Assembly (NCBI RefSeq): GCF_014784055.1
Contig: NZ_CP061813.1
Location: forward strand, 1,746,001-1,810,000
DNA from: Polaribacter haliotis
GTDB lineage: Bacteria > Bacteroidota > Bacteroidia > Flavobacteriales > Flavobacteriaceae
Reading direction: 5' to 3'
Length of the DNA stretch: 64,000 nt
How positions within the stretch are numbered: the first letter of the stretch is position 1; every line of letters starts with the position of its first letter. Below are positions 1 to 8,374 of this stretch, in pieces. Both the position numbers and the translations under genes were made by a program. A model generated the notes under the pieces. That model was not told the DNA's origin. It worked only from the letters and a program-made list of their open reading frames with translations, and did not search any database.

Positions 1-19
1 ATAAAAAAAAATACAAAAA

Positions 20-1495
20 ATGAAAAAAATTATTAGTTATTTAGTTTTTTCTACAATGTTGTTTGTATCATTCACTTCATGTGAAGATTTAAATGTAGAA
101 AATATTAACCAAGCAGATAGAGAAAGAGCTCTAGCTGAAGATTCTGACGTTATAAGTTTATTAGACGGAGCTACAACAAACGTGTTTGCACACATTATAG
201 GTTTTTCTGGAATTTATATGGACAATTTGGCGGATCAGTCGACAACTACAAATGCATATGTAAGTTTTTGGAGTTTTGCAAACCAACCTAGGGAGCAAAT
301 TAACAATAGTCCTACAAATGCAGATTTAGGAAATCACGTAGGGAATTCATGGGGTAGTTTAAACTCATATATTAACTCAGCGAACACCATTATTACTTTA
401 ATTGAAATTGATGGAAAACAATTATTTAATGAAGGAGTTGATGTTACAAATCAAAAATTATCTGCAGCATACTTTGTAAAAGGTTTAGCTCAAGGTTATT
501 TATCTTTAATTTATGATAAAGCATTTATCGTAAATCCTGATACTGATTTAAGTGCATTAGAGTTTTCTACATACCAAGAAGTAATGGCTGCTAGTATTAC
601 TAACTTAGAAAAATCTGTACAATTAGCAGGTAACTCTGCAACTTTAAGATTGCATGATAGTTATACTTTACCAAATGCTTTGTATAAACAAGTTGCAAAC
701 TCGTTTATGGCTAAAATTACAATAGGAAATGCAAGAACTAAAGCTGAAGCAGCAAATACTGATAAAGCTAAAGTTTTAGCTTATGTAAATGCAGGAATAA
801 CTGCAGACTTTACGCCTCCAACAAAACAAAGTGTTTTGTTTAATAACTTACAAGATTGGAGAACATTTTTTATCTCTGGGCAAGGTTATTTACCAACGGA
901 CATTAAAGTAATGCATTTTTTAGATTCTAACTACCCTGTAGATTATCCGACAGATCCAAACATTATTTTAGATCCAGTACAAAGTAACGACCCAAGAGTA
1001 GACTATTTTGAATATAATTCAGCATTTGGATTTTTAAGAGAATCTAGAGGAAGGTATTTATTTACAAACTATTTTAATGTTAGAAAATTCTCTGGAAATA
1101 ATAGAAATGTTGAAGGAATTCCTTTAGATATATTTACTTTAGCTGAATTACAATATATAAAAGCAGAAGTTAGTTCTCCTGCAGATGCGGCTGCTATCTT
1201 AGATGCATCTCCTAGAGGAACTGTAGGTAATATAACTACACCAGGAACTGCTACAGAAGTAGAAAAAGCTTTATTGTATGAATATTCTGTTGAATTAGAT
1301 TTAAATGCTTCAATTGGTACACATTGGTTTTACATGAGAAGAAATGATATGCTTCAAGAAGGTACACCTTTACATTACCCAATTCCAGCATCTGAACTAG
1401 AAATTATTGGAGAAGAGTTTTACACTTTTGGTGGAACTGCTAATATTGGAAGTGAAGGAACTGCATCTGGAGCGAATTCATGGAAAAATTTCTAA
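20..1495 (+). CDS. SusD/RagB-like nutrient-binding outer-membrane lipoprotein
   Basis: This 491-aa protein is probably the glycan- or nutrient-binding lipoprotein lid of a SusC-type TonB-dependent transporter at the outer membrane. It opens with a lipoprotein signal peptide ending in a FTSC lipobox (Cys21). The rest looks like a helix-rich SusD-like protein, with a C-terminal stretch holding LLYEYSVELDLNASIG and WFYMRRNDML, the usual place of the SusD signature. The partner susC gene would be expected just upstream, but only 19 bases precede the ATG here, so it cannot be confirmed. An intrinsic terminator follows 23 bases after the stop, so this is the last gene of its operon. The substrate cannot be deduced. 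Confidence 0.85.
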   Translation: MKKIISYLVFSTMLFVSFTSCEDLNVENINQADRERALAEDSDVISLLDGATTNVFAHIIGFSGIYMDNLADQSTTTNAYVSFWSFANQPREQINNSPTNADLGNHVGNSWGSLNSYINSANTIITLIEIDGKQLFNEGVDVTNQKLSAAYFVKGLAQGYLSLIYDKAFIVNPDTDLSALEFSTYQEVMAASITNLEKSVQLAGNSATLRLHDSYTLPNALYKQVANSFMAKITIGNARTKAEAANTDKAKVLAYVNAGITADFTPPTKQSVLFNNLQDWRTFFISGQGYLPTDIKVMHFLDSNYPVDYPTDPNIILDPVQSNDPRVDYFEYNSAFGFLRESRGRYLFTNYFNVRKFSGNNRNVEGIPLDIFTLAELQYIKAEVSSPADAAAILDASPRGTVGNITTPGTATEVEKALLYEYSVELDLNASIGTHWFYMRRNDMLQEGTPLHYPIPASELEIIGEEFYTFGGTANIGSEGTASGANSWKNF

Positions 1496-1517
1496 TAAAC
1501 TATTTTTAAAAATATTT

Positions 1518-1551
1518 AAAACTACCCTATTAAATAGGGTAGTTTTTTTTT
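1518..1551 (+). terminator. Intrinsic terminator after the SusD-like gene
   Basis: A 12-13 bp stem (AAACTACCCTATT paired with AATAGGGTAGTTT) is followed by a run of T residues. It closes the SusD-like transcription unit. The next + strand gene starts 13 bases beyond. Confidence 0.9.
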
Positions 1552-1563
1552 ACTTTATGATAT

Positions 1564-2007
1564 ATGAAAACTAAATTAATTTTATTAATACTTTTAACCT
1601 TATCTTTTGTAAACTGTACAACAAAAGAAAATAAAGAACATAAAACTATCTGTTTACAATATAATATCTTTAATATTAAAAATATAAAAGATGGAGATAC
1701 TCTTAAAATAGACAGTTTTGTTTTTGTACATAAAGATAATATTACTAAGGAAAATAGTTCTTTTGTACTTCCCTCTTTCGAACCAACATTAATTTCTGAA
1801 GGAGATAAAAAATTAAAAGAAAAAATGAATAATATAGACATGGCAGTAATATTGGTAAAACACTTAAATACAACTGGTTTATATGAATTCTCTAACTTTA
1901 ATCAAACAAATGTAAATGGTATTATAAACATAAAAAGAAAGGATGGCGAAAGAATTTCTATTGAAAAAAATGACGATTATCCACTTAAAATTTTCTGTTT
2001 AGACTAG
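1564..2007 (+). CDS. Small putative lipoprotein of unknown function
   Basis: This is a 147-aa protein I do not recognise. It starts with a short basic and hydrophobic signal peptide ending in FVNC (Cys18), which suggests a lipoprotein. The mature part is lysine- and asparagine-rich, with short beta-prone stretches, and has no motif that I can assign. It lies alone between two terminators (1518-1551 and 2079-2107), so it is probably a single-gene unit. An ORF on the opposite strand over the same DNA is treated as a shadow because only this strand gives a signal peptide. Confidence 0.6.
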   Translation: MKTKLILLILLTLSFVNCTTKENKEHKTICLQYNIFNIKNIKDGDTLKIDSFVFVHKDNITKENSSFVLPSFEPTLISEGDKKLKEKMNNIDMAVILVKHLNTTGLYEFSNFNQTNVNGIINIKRKDGERISIEKNDDYPLKIFCLD

Positions 2008-2078
2008 CTTTTTTTTACATATAATTTAAATAAATAATACCCATAATTAAATAAATATTTAGATTTATTTTTAATATG

Positions 2079-2107
2079 AACCATCTCTTTTGAGATGGTT
2101 TTTTTTT
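2079..2107 (+). terminator. Intrinsic terminator upstream of rlmB
   Basis: AACCATCTC and GAGATGGTT form a stem with a TTTT loop, followed by a T run. It ends the small lipoprotein unit and lies directly in front of the rlmB promoter box. An ORF start called inside this hairpin (TTG at 2090) is therefore unlikely to be real. Confidence 0.88.
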
Positions 2108-2122
2108 GCTCTTTATTTAGCA

Positions 2123-2130
2123 TACATTTG
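2123..2130 (+). promoter_or_regulatory. Bacteroidota -7 promoter box of rlmB
   Basis: TACATTTG matches the TAnnTTTG -7 consensus. It ends only 4 nt before the ATG at 2135, so transcription would begin at or next to the start codon (leaderless mRNA). Confidence 0.6.
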
Positions 2131-2134
2131 CAAA

Positions 2135-2878
2135 ATGGAAAACGACATGACTAACATATTTGGGATTAGGGCTATAATTGAAGCTATTGAAAGTGGATCA
2201 ACAATAAATAAAATATACTTACAAAAAGCATTAAGAGGAGATCTTTTTTATCAGTTAGATAAACTGATAAAACAACATCGCTTAACTACAAGTATTGTTC
2301 CTGTAGAAAAACTGAATCGTTTATCCAAAAACAGTAATCACCAGGGTGCAGTTGCACAAATTTCTCCTATCGAATTTCATGATTTAGAAACTTTGATTGA
2401 AAAAACTATGGAAAGTGGAGATGTTCCTCTATTTTTATTGTTAGACCAACTTTCGGATGTACGAAATTTTGGAGCGATTATTAGAACCGCAGAATGTACT
2501 GGAGTTCATGGAATAATTATTCAAAAAAATGGTAGTGCTCCAGTAAATGCGGAAACCATAAAAACCTCTGCAGGTGCTGCTTTTAAAGTTCCTATTTGTA
2601 AAGTAGATCATATTAAAGACGCCTTATTTTTACTACAAGCATCTGAAATTAAAACTGTGGCTGCCACAGAAAAAACAGAAGACTCTGTTTTCGATGTTAA
2701 TTTTAAACAACCATTAGCAATTGTTATGGGATCCGAACATAGAGGTGTTAACCCTTCTATACTAAAAATGGTAGATTATAAAGCAAAATTACCCTTGTTA
2801 GGTGAAATAGCATCATTAAATGTTTCTGTTGCTTGTGGAGCCTTCTTATATGAAAGTGTAAGACAAAGAATTAGTTAA
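2135..2878 (+). CDS. rlmB: 23S rRNA (guanosine-2'-O-)-methyltransferase, TrmH/SPOUT family (RlmB-like)
   Basis: This is a SPOUT-fold RNA 2'-O-methyltransferase that uses S-adenosylmethionine and acts in the cytoplasm, probably on 23S rRNA. It has an N-terminal substrate-binding domain (NIFGIRAIIEAI), then the SpoU motifs LSDVRNFGAIIRTAE (motif 1), MGSEHRGV (motif 2) and LNVSVACGAFLYE (motif 3, knot). The open frame extends upstream to a TTG at 2090, but that start lies in a terminator hairpin and before the -7 box. I therefore choose ATG 2135 (MENDMTNIFGIR), with ATG 2147 as the alternative. Its stop shares four bases (TTAA) with the stop of the convergent rhomboid gene. Some related proteins act on tRNA, so the exact target is inferred. 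Confidence 0.88.
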   Translation: MENDMTNIFGIRAIIEAIESGSTINKIYLQKALRGDLFYQLDKLIKQHRLTTSIVPVEKLNRLSKNSNHQGAVAQISPIEFHDLETLIEKTMESGDVPLFLLLDQLSDVRNFGAIIRTAECTGVHGIIIQKNGSAPVNAETIKTSAGAAFKVPICKVDHIKDALFLLQASEIKTVAATEKTEDSVFDVNFKQPLAIVMGSEHRGVNPSILKMVDYKAKLPLLGEIASLNVSVACGAFLYESVRQRIS

Positions 2879-3558
2879 ATATTATTAATTTCTTCTTCCT
2901 CAACTATTACATCTTCTTTGGGTGGAGAAAAATTTCCCTGTTCATCAAATAATAAATCAAATTCCGTTTCAGAAAATTGATGCTCTTTCTTTACTATTCC
3001 TTTTTTTCTATAAATAACAGCAAGAATAAGACCTGTTAAAAAACCTGATAAATGTCCTTCCCAAGACATACCATCTTTAATTGGTAAAACATACCAAATC
3101 ATACTTCCATAAAGAAAAATGATAATAAAAGAAAGTGCAACTAGTCTGTAATGTTTTTTTATAATACCACTAAAAAAAACAAAACTAAAAAGTAAATACA
3201 CAATACCACTTGCTCCAATATGATAAGATTCTCTTGCAATTATCCATGTTAAAAATCCAGTAAAAAAACCTCCAAGTAACAATATTTTATAGGCAGTATC
3301 TCTATAAAAGAAAAAAAGAGAAGACAGTAAGACAAAAAGAGGAATAGAGTTATTAAATAAATGGCCTGCATCACTATGAATAAAATGTGTTAAAAAAACA
3401 CCTCTAAAACCAATTAAATTTCTTGGATATACACCCCATTTATTAAAATTATATCCAAAATAAATCTCTACCCAATATACCAACCAAATACAAACAATAT
3501 AAATTGTTGGAATTAGAAACACATTTTTTGATAGCTTTAATTTATTGTCGATATCCAT
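2875..3558 (-). CDS. Rhomboid-family intramembrane serine protease
   Basis: This 227-aa inner-membrane protein has about six transmembrane helices. The catalytic signature is complete: HSDAGHLFNN (residues 61-70, the HxxxN oxyanion element), GASG at 115-118 with nucleophile Ser117, and WEGHLSGFLTG with general base His169. Rhomboids cleave transmembrane substrates near their luminal ends; the substrate here is unknown. The C-terminus ends in an acidic cytoplasmic tail. The gene diverges from rarA over 76 bases, and a TATTTTTA -7 box lies 5 nt before its ATG. Confidence 0.92.
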   Translation of the reverse strand: MDIDNKLKLSKNVFLIPTIYIVCIWLVYWVEIYFGYNFNKWGVYPRNLIGFRGVFLTHFIHSDAGHLFNNSIPLFVLLSSLFFFYRDTAYKILLLGGFFTGFLTWIIARESYHIGASGIVYLLFSFVFFSGIIKKHYRLVALSFIIIFLYGSMIWYVLPIKDGMSWEGHLSGFLTGLILAVIYRKKGIVKKEHQFSETEFDLLFDEQGNFSPPKEDVIVEEEEINNI

Positions 3559-3563
3559 TACTT

Positions 3564-3571
3564 TAAAAATA
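3564..3571 (-). promoter_or_regulatory. -7 promoter box of the rhomboid gene
   Basis: On the - strand this reads TATTTTTA, a TAnnTTTR variant, ending 5 nt before the ATG at 3558. Such boxes occur by chance in AT-rich DNA; the matching spacing at other genes is the main support. Confidence 0.4.
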
Positions 3572-3622
3572 GCAAAAATTCAACCAAAATAAAAAACTAC
3601 AACTTCTGTCATAAATCTTTAT

Positions 3623-3630
3623 TATTTTTA
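3623..3630 (+). promoter_or_regulatory. -7 promoter box of rarA
   Basis: TATTTTTA ends 4 nt before the ATG at 3635, the same arrangement as at murI and rlmB. It implies a leaderless transcript. Confidence 0.45.
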
Positions 3631-3634
3631 CAAA

Positions 3635-4906
3635 ATGAATGAACCTTTGGCAGAAAGAATTAGACCTAAAACTTTAGAAGATTATATTAGTCAACAACAT
3701 TTAGTTGGTAAAAAAGGAGTTTTAACAAATTTAATTAAACAAGGGATTATTCCTTCTTTAATTTTGTGGGGTCCTCCAGGAATTGGAAAAACTACCCTTG
3801 CAAATATTATTGCCACAGAATCTAAAAGACCTTTTTATACTTTAAGTGCCATTAGTTCTGGAGTAAAAGATGTTAGAGAGGTAATTGAAAAAGCCAAAAA
3901 AAGTGGTGGATTATTTACAGCAAAAAACCCTATTTTATTTATAGATGAAATTCATAGATTTAGTAAATCGCAACAAGATTCTTTATTAGGAGCAGTAGAA
4001 AAAGGTTGGGTAACATTAATTGGTGCAACTACAGAAAACCCAAGTTTCGAGGTAATACCTGCCCTACTCTCTAGATGCCAAGTATATATTTTAAATTCTT
4101 TCGATAAAAACGATTTGGTGGCTCTTTTAGAAAGAGCTATGAGAACTGACGAATTTTTAGCTTCAAAAAAAATAATTTTAAAAGAAACTGAAGCATTATT
4201 GCAAGTTTCGAGTGGAGATGCCAGAAAATTATTAAACATTTTCGAATTGTTGGTTTCTTCTGAAGACGAAATAGAAATTACCAATGAATTGGTGCTTTCT
4301 AAAGTTCAAAAAAACACGGCTAGATATGATAAAACTGGCGAACAACATTATGATATTGTTTCGGCTTTTATAAAATCTATACGTGGAAGCGACCCAAATG
4401 CGGCTGTATATTGGTTAGCAAGAATGATTGAAGGTGGAGAAGATGTAAAATTTATCGCTAGAAGAATGCTAATTTTAGCTTCTGAAGATATAGGAAATGC
4501 AAATCCGACAGCATTAATTTTAGCCAATAATACATTTCAAGCAGTTTCTGTAATTGGAAATCCAGAATCTCGAATTATTTTAAGTCAATGTGCAGTATAT
4601 TTGGCAAATTCGACAAAAAGTAATGCTTCTTATATGGCTATTGGAGAAGCGCAAAACTTAGTACGAAAAACTGGAGATTTATCTGTACCTCTTCATCTTA
4701 GAAATGCTCCAACTAAATTAATGAAAGATTTAGATTATGGTAAAGAATATATGTATTCACATAACTACCCTAATAATTTTGTAGATCAGGAATTTTTACC
4801 ACATGAAATTTCTGGAACAAAAATTTATGAGCCAGGACATAACCAAAGAGAAAATCAATTTAGAGATCTTTTAAAAGAAAAGTGGAAAAATCGTTACGAC
4901 TATTAA
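3635..4906 (+). CDS. rarA: Replication-associated recombination protein A (RarA/MgsA), AAA+ ATPase
   Basis: This 423-aa clamp-loader-like AAA+ ATPase acts at stalled replication forks in the cytoplasm. It shows Walker A GPPGIGKTT (residues 46-54), a Walker B/DEIH box (LFIDEIHRF, 101-109), a sensor-1 region GATTENPSFEV, the arginine-finger stretch LLSRCQVY, and the C-terminal MgsA tetramerisation part (ASEDIGNANPTALILA). Its length is normal for the family. A -7 box lies 4 nt upstream of the ATG, with no room for a ribosome-binding site if it is used. The stop overlaps the convergent gene at 4903 by four bases. Confidence 0.95.
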   Translation: MNEPLAERIRPKTLEDYISQQHLVGKKGVLTNLIKQGIIPSLILWGPPGIGKTTLANIIATESKRPFYTLSAISSGVKDVREVIEKAKKSGGLFTAKNPILFIDEIHRFSKSQQDSLLGAVEKGWVTLIGATTENPSFEVIPALLSRCQVYILNSFDKNDLVALLERAMRTDEFLASKKIILKETEALLQVSSGDARKLLNIFELLVSSEDEIEITNELVLSKVQKNTARYDKTGEQHYDIVSAFIKSIRGSDPNAAVYWLARMIEGGEDVKFIARRMLILASEDIGNANPTALILANNTFQAVSVIGNPESRIILSQCAVYLANSTKSNASYMAIGEAQNLVRKTGDLSVPLHLRNAPTKLMKDLDYGKEYMYSHNYPNNFVDQEFLPHEISGTKIYEPGHNQRENQFRDLLKEKWKNRYDY

Positions 4907-5670
4907 AATTTAACTTGATATTCTTCTGTAACTAAGCTTTCGTTTTTATAATATTCTGCAACCCAAATATTCCCTTTTTTATATAAAACTCCATTTTTAT
5001 CCTTTAGTATATAAACATCTTTAACCTTAGTCTTAAATAATAAAAAAATTACTTCTGGTTTCGTGTTTATTAACTGGAAACCATTTTTATTTGGTTGTGC
5101 ATACAAAACTTTGGTATTATAATTTGCAGTTTCTACAACAGGTTTTTTATTCTTTGCAATTACAGCAACAGCCCCATTAGTAGTTAATTCCTGTGGTTTT
5201 TCTTTTAAAATCTCTTTTTTTATTTCTTTATTCTTTGATAAAGGCATGTATTGTATATCACTCATATTACTATAAGCATCTCTAATTGCGTCTTGATATG
5301 ATTTTTTGTATTCTTTCTCTCTACTTTCTCCTATTTTAGAAATATAAACTACTTTATTAAAACAATCTTTTAACCTTATTTTTAATTTTGTTTTAAACAT
5401 ACTAGACTCACTTACAACATCTACAAACAAAGCAGAACATCTATCCGCTTTTATCTCTAGAGGTAAACTTTCGGAACTTAAATACACATCAAATCCATTT
5501 TTCTTTAATAAAAACTTTGTTAAAGAGCTTGTTTGATATTGATCTGTTTCTTTTAAAAAATCGAATTTATCTGATACAATAATATATTTGTAGTTATTTA
5601 CTTTTTTCTCTTGGCTGTTAGAATAAAGTGACACCAAAAAAAGTGCGATTAAAAAGATGTTTTTTTTCAT
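4903..5670 (-). CDS. Secreted protein of unknown function, last gene of an envelope operon
   Basis: This 255-aa protein has an N-terminal signal peptide (cleavage likely near SNSQ, residue 20). I recognise no catalytic motif. The N-terminal half has alternating strands and helices (YKYIIVSDKFDFL; DCFNKVVYISKIGESREKEYKKSYQDAIRDA), followed by a lysine-rich linker and a beta-rich C-terminal part (VKDVYILKDKNGVLYKKGNIWVAEYY). It lies 3 bases downstream of the DUF5723-like barrel gene and is probably cotranscribed with it. A periplasmic or surface partner of that barrel is an inference. Confidence 0.7.
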   Translation of the reverse strand: MKKNIFLIALFLVSLYSNSQEKKVNNYKYIIVSDKFDFLKETDQYQTSSLTKFLLKKNGFDVYLSSESLPLEIKADRCSALFVDVVSESSMFKTKLKIRLKDCFNKVVYISKIGESREKEYKKSYQDAIRDAYSNMSDIQYMPLSKNKEIKKEILKEKPQELTTNGAVAVIAKNKKPVVETANYNTKVLYAQPNKNGFQLINTKPEVIFLLFKTKVKDVYILKDKNGVLYKKGNIWVAEYYKNESLVTEEYQVKF

Positions 5671-5673
5671 TAT

Positions 5674-7044
5674 TTAATTAAATATTAGATTAAACCCCAA
5701 TTGAAAGGATATATTATTTGCTGATGATAAATTTTTATATTGAATAATATTATCAAAAATACCATAAAAATTTATCTTCCAAATTTGGGCGGAAAGTCCA
5801 AACCCAACATTATATGCAGAATAATCGTCTATGGTATAAGTTACTTTTGCATGCAAATTTTTATTGAACGATTTTTGATAAAAACCTGTGAGTGCAAATT
5901 GCTGACTCAATGGTCTAAAAACAGAATATAATTGTGCGCCAATAGCATCTGTATAAAAGTCTTTATAGGTATTATCGTAACAATATTTACTTCTTTTTTC
6001 TCCGAAACTATATTTTATTGCAGCATTTAGTTTTGCAGGTCTCCAGGAAGTGTAAGAATCATTATTTTCTTGTGTAGGTAGTTCTTCTATAAAACGATCG
6101 TTTATTTCTTCCCAATAATTTCTTGGATTACTAGAATCAAATTCAAAATCTACTCCTTCAAAAATAAAATTTCCTTTCGCTAATGTATTTTTAATATTTT
6201 TTTTATGAGTTACAAAACCAATATCTAAAAGGCTTCCAGATAATTGCAATTGAGGAGTAATATTGTAGGAAAATCCAAAATCAAAACCTAAACCTAAATT
6301 TCCTCCAAGAAATGTATTTTTTAAATATTCGTTTGGATCCTCTATATATTCGTTATCTTTTACCAAGCCAGATGTTCTAAAATTCACATCTATATTATCT
6401 AAATAATGGATGTAAATATTATTATTTCCTTCATTTGTAGTAAAGGTACCAGAATTATTAGTGGATTCTATATTTAATGCCGAAGAATAAATTTTAAATC
6501 GACCACCAATGGTTAGTTTTTCGTCTATTTTCCTTGTAATTCCAGCATGAAGTACTCCAGAAAAATCCACTTTATAAAGTAATTGAGAAGCACTAAAATT
6601 TGAATTTATATAAGCTCCATTACCCTCATTTAATAATCTAATGGCATCTTTAGGAAAGTAACCAATTCCGTCTATTTCTTCGTAAAAACCGAAACTAAAA
6701 TAGGTTTTGTCGTCAAATCTAAAGCCTCCACTTAAAACTTCTATTTGTGTATTAATTTTTGTATAATCTCTGGAAGTTAATCTATTTAAAACCTCGCTAA
6801 CTTTATTGTTTATAGTTCTACCATCTGATAAAAAAAGATCTGACAAATTAAAATTTGTAACACCAAATTCCGAAGATATTCCAGATAATAAAGGAACACC
6901 AATATGAAATTTATAGTTAGTTTCTATTGCAGGGTTTAATAATAATGTTTGTGGTAACTCTGCAAAATCGTATAAAACTTGTTTGTTTTGACTATTAGCG
7001 AAAAAACTTAACAAAATTGAAAAAAATAATAGTACATTTTTCAT
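5674..7044 (-). CDS. DUF5723-like outer-membrane beta-barrel protein
   Basis: This 456-aa protein has a signal peptide ending near FFANSQ and then repeated amphipathic beta strands (for example TRKIDEKLTIGGRFKIYSSAL, LGGNLGLGFDFGFSYNITPQLQLSGSLLDIGF). It ends in an aromatic-terminated strand (ISFQLGFNLIFN), as outer-membrane barrels do. The N-terminal part (PQTLLLNPAIETNYKFHIGVPLLSGI) resembles DUF5723 proteins, relatives of the PorP/SprF/PorV barrels of Bacteroidota. It starts one base downstream of the lipoprotein gene and three bases before the secreted protein gene, forming a tight three-gene operon. The function is unknown. Confidence 0.75.
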   Translation of the reverse strand: MKNVLLFFSILLSFFANSQNKQVLYDFAELPQTLLLNPAIETNYKFHIGVPLLSGISSEFGVTNFNLSDLFLSDGRTINNKVSEVLNRLTSRDYTKINTQIEVLSGGFRFDDKTYFSFGFYEEIDGIGYFPKDAIRLLNEGNGAYINSNFSASQLLYKVDFSGVLHAGITRKIDEKLTIGGRFKIYSSALNIESTNNSGTFTTNEGNNNIYIHYLDNIDVNFRTSGLVKDNEYIEDPNEYLKNTFLGGNLGLGFDFGFSYNITPQLQLSGSLLDIGFVTHKKNIKNTLAKGNFIFEGVDFEFDSSNPRNYWEEINDRFIEELPTQENNDSYTSWRPAKLNAAIKYSFGEKRSKYCYDNTYKDFYTDAIGAQLYSVFRPLSQQFALTGFYQKSFNKNLHAKVTYTIDDYSAYNVGFGLSAQIWKINFYGIFDNIIQYKNLSSANNISFQLGFNLIFN

Positions 7045-7045
7045 A

Positions 7046-7582
7046 TTAAAAAGATCTTTCTAGATAAATAGTAGTCGCAGATTTTAACCTTATAGCGCCA
7101 TTTTCTGATGTACTCATAGGAATCGTTGGATCTTCTAACCTAAGTAAAACCTCTACTTTTGTAAAATTTTTTACATTCGGGTTTAACGAAATATCAATGA
7201 TTTCTGATTGCTTAAAGTCTCTTTGGTTTGCAGATATATTTAAATTTTCTAATGTGTAAATTTCTGAATTGTTTTTATCTAACAAGGTTAACTCTACTAC
7301 AAAATTTCTATTAATTTCGTTAACTATCTCAAATTCAAAATCTAATCTAACCGAATTATTTTTAAAAAAACTATTTTTAAAAATTTCAAAAGTAGTGTTT
7401 TCTCTAATTTCTGTTACTGGAGGAGAGGTAAATACTAGAGCATCTACAGAAAAAGTAGCCAAAGATACAGTATAATTTGGGGTTATAACATATTCTTCCA
7501 CTTGATCGAAATCTAAACTTTGGTAACAAGAAAAGAACAATAAAGAAATTATTAAAAAGGAAGCTCTCTTAAGAAATGCCAT
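7046..7582 (-). CDS. Putative outer-membrane lipoprotein, first gene of the barrel operon
   Basis: This 178-aa protein has a lipoprotein signal peptide ending in FFSC (Cys19). The mature part contains beta-sandwich-like strands (VRLDFEFEIVNEINRNFVVELTLLDKNN, FTKVEVLLRLED), and I cannot assign it to a family. It is the promoter-proximal gene of the lipoprotein, barrel and secreted-protein operon, with one base separating it from the barrel gene. A lipoprotein accessory to the barrel is the simplest reading. Confidence 0.68.
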   Translation of the reverse strand: MAFLKRASFLIISLLFFSCYQSLDFDQVEEYVITPNYTVSLATFSVDALVFTSPPVTEIRENTTFEIFKNSFFKNNSVRLDFEFEIVNEINRNFVVELTLLDKNNSEIYTLENLNISANQRDFKQSEIIDISLNPNVKNFTKVEVLLRLEDPTIPMSTSENGAIRLKSATTIYLERSF

Positions 7583-7614
7583 AATTGGGGATATTATTTT
7601 TATACTTTAAAGGT

Positions 7615-8298
7615 TTAAAGATATTGTTTTAATTCTAAAAGTGAAGTAACTGTTGGTATATTACTATTTATATTCTTAGAATTATTAAAATTACAATGTA
7701 TTGCTTTTAAACCAATATTTAAAGCTCCTTGTACATCTGCTTCTAAATTATCGCCAATCATTATAGATTTTTCGATGTCTGCATTTGCATACTCCAAAGC
7801 ATATTTAAAGACTTTTGGATTTGGCTTTTTTACACCCACAGAATCGGATGTAATAATTTTATCGAAATAATGGTATATTTTAGAATTGATCATTTTTTTA
7901 CTTTGAATTTCCTCAAATCCATTTGTAATAATATGCAATTGATATTTCTCTTTTAAATAATCTAAAAGTTCGAAAGTACCAACAAATAAATGATTAAAAT
8001 CGGCTAAATAATTGATATATTCTATAGCTATTTTGTCAATTACATCGTCAGAAACATCGTAATTAATAGCATCAAACGTATTTTTTAATCTACCATATCT
8101 CAAATCACTTTTAGATACTTTTTCTTCTCTATATAATTTCCAATATTTTAAATTTAAAGGCAAATAAACTTCTAAGAAATCAGAAATATTTATTTGAATT
8201 TTGTTTATCTCGAATACTTTTTGAAAAGTTAAATCGGAATTTTTATCGAAATCCCATAAGGTATGATCTAAGTCAAAGAATACATGTTCAATTTTCAT
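7615..8298 (-). CDS. yjjG: YjjG-family noncanonical pyrimidine nucleotidase (HAD superfamily)
   Basis: This 227-aa cytoplasmic HAD phosphatase is predicted to dephosphorylate noncanonical pyrimidine nucleoside monophosphates (house-cleaning). HAD motif I is FFDLDHTLWDF with nucleophile Asp9 and acid Asp11. Motif II is HIITNGFEE, motif III the Lys in GVKKPNPKVFKYAL, and motif IV IGDNLEADVQGA. Length and the motif I sequence fit the YjjG subfamily. The gene diverges from the glycosyltransferase gene, with a TACATTTA box 4 nt before its ATG. The substrate range is taken from the family, not seen here. Confidence 0.87.
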   Translation of the reverse strand: MKIEHVFFDLDHTLWDFDKNSDLTFQKVFEINKIQINISDFLEVYLPLNLKYWKLYREEKVSKSDLRYGRLKNTFDAINYDVSDDVIDKIAIEYINYLADFNHLFVGTFELLDYLKEKYQLHIITNGFEEIQSKKMINSKIYHYFDKIITSDSVGVKKPNPKVFKYALEYANADIEKSIMIGDNLEADVQGALNIGLKAIHCNFNNSKNINSNIPTVTSLLELKQYL

Positions 8299-8302
8299 TT
8301 GC

Positions 8303-8310
8303 TAAATGTA
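8303..8310 (-). promoter_or_regulatory. -7 promoter box of yjjG
   Basis: On the - strand this reads TACATTTA, ending 4 nt before the ATG at 8298. It is a candidate leaderless promoter. Confidence 0.42.
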
Positions 8311-8346
8311 AAAAAAATATAAATAATAAATAGGAGATTAAGTTGT

Positions 8347-8354
8347 TATATTTG
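8347..8354 (+). promoter_or_regulatory. -7 promoter box of the glycosyltransferase gene
   Basis: TATATTTG matches the consensus fully and lies 20 nt before the TTG start at 8375. It supports that start as the first codon of the transcript's reading frame. Confidence 0.55.
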
Positions 8355-8374
8355 TTACAAATAAGAACCTTTTT

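Noticed and set aside
1530..1841. 103-aa ORF on the - strand over the small lipoprotein gene
   Set aside because: Overlaps a + strand gene with a lipoprotein signal peptide and extends into a terminator; no motif.
2090..2134. TTG start of the extended rlmB frame
   Set aside because: It lies within a terminator hairpin and upstream of a consensus -7 box.
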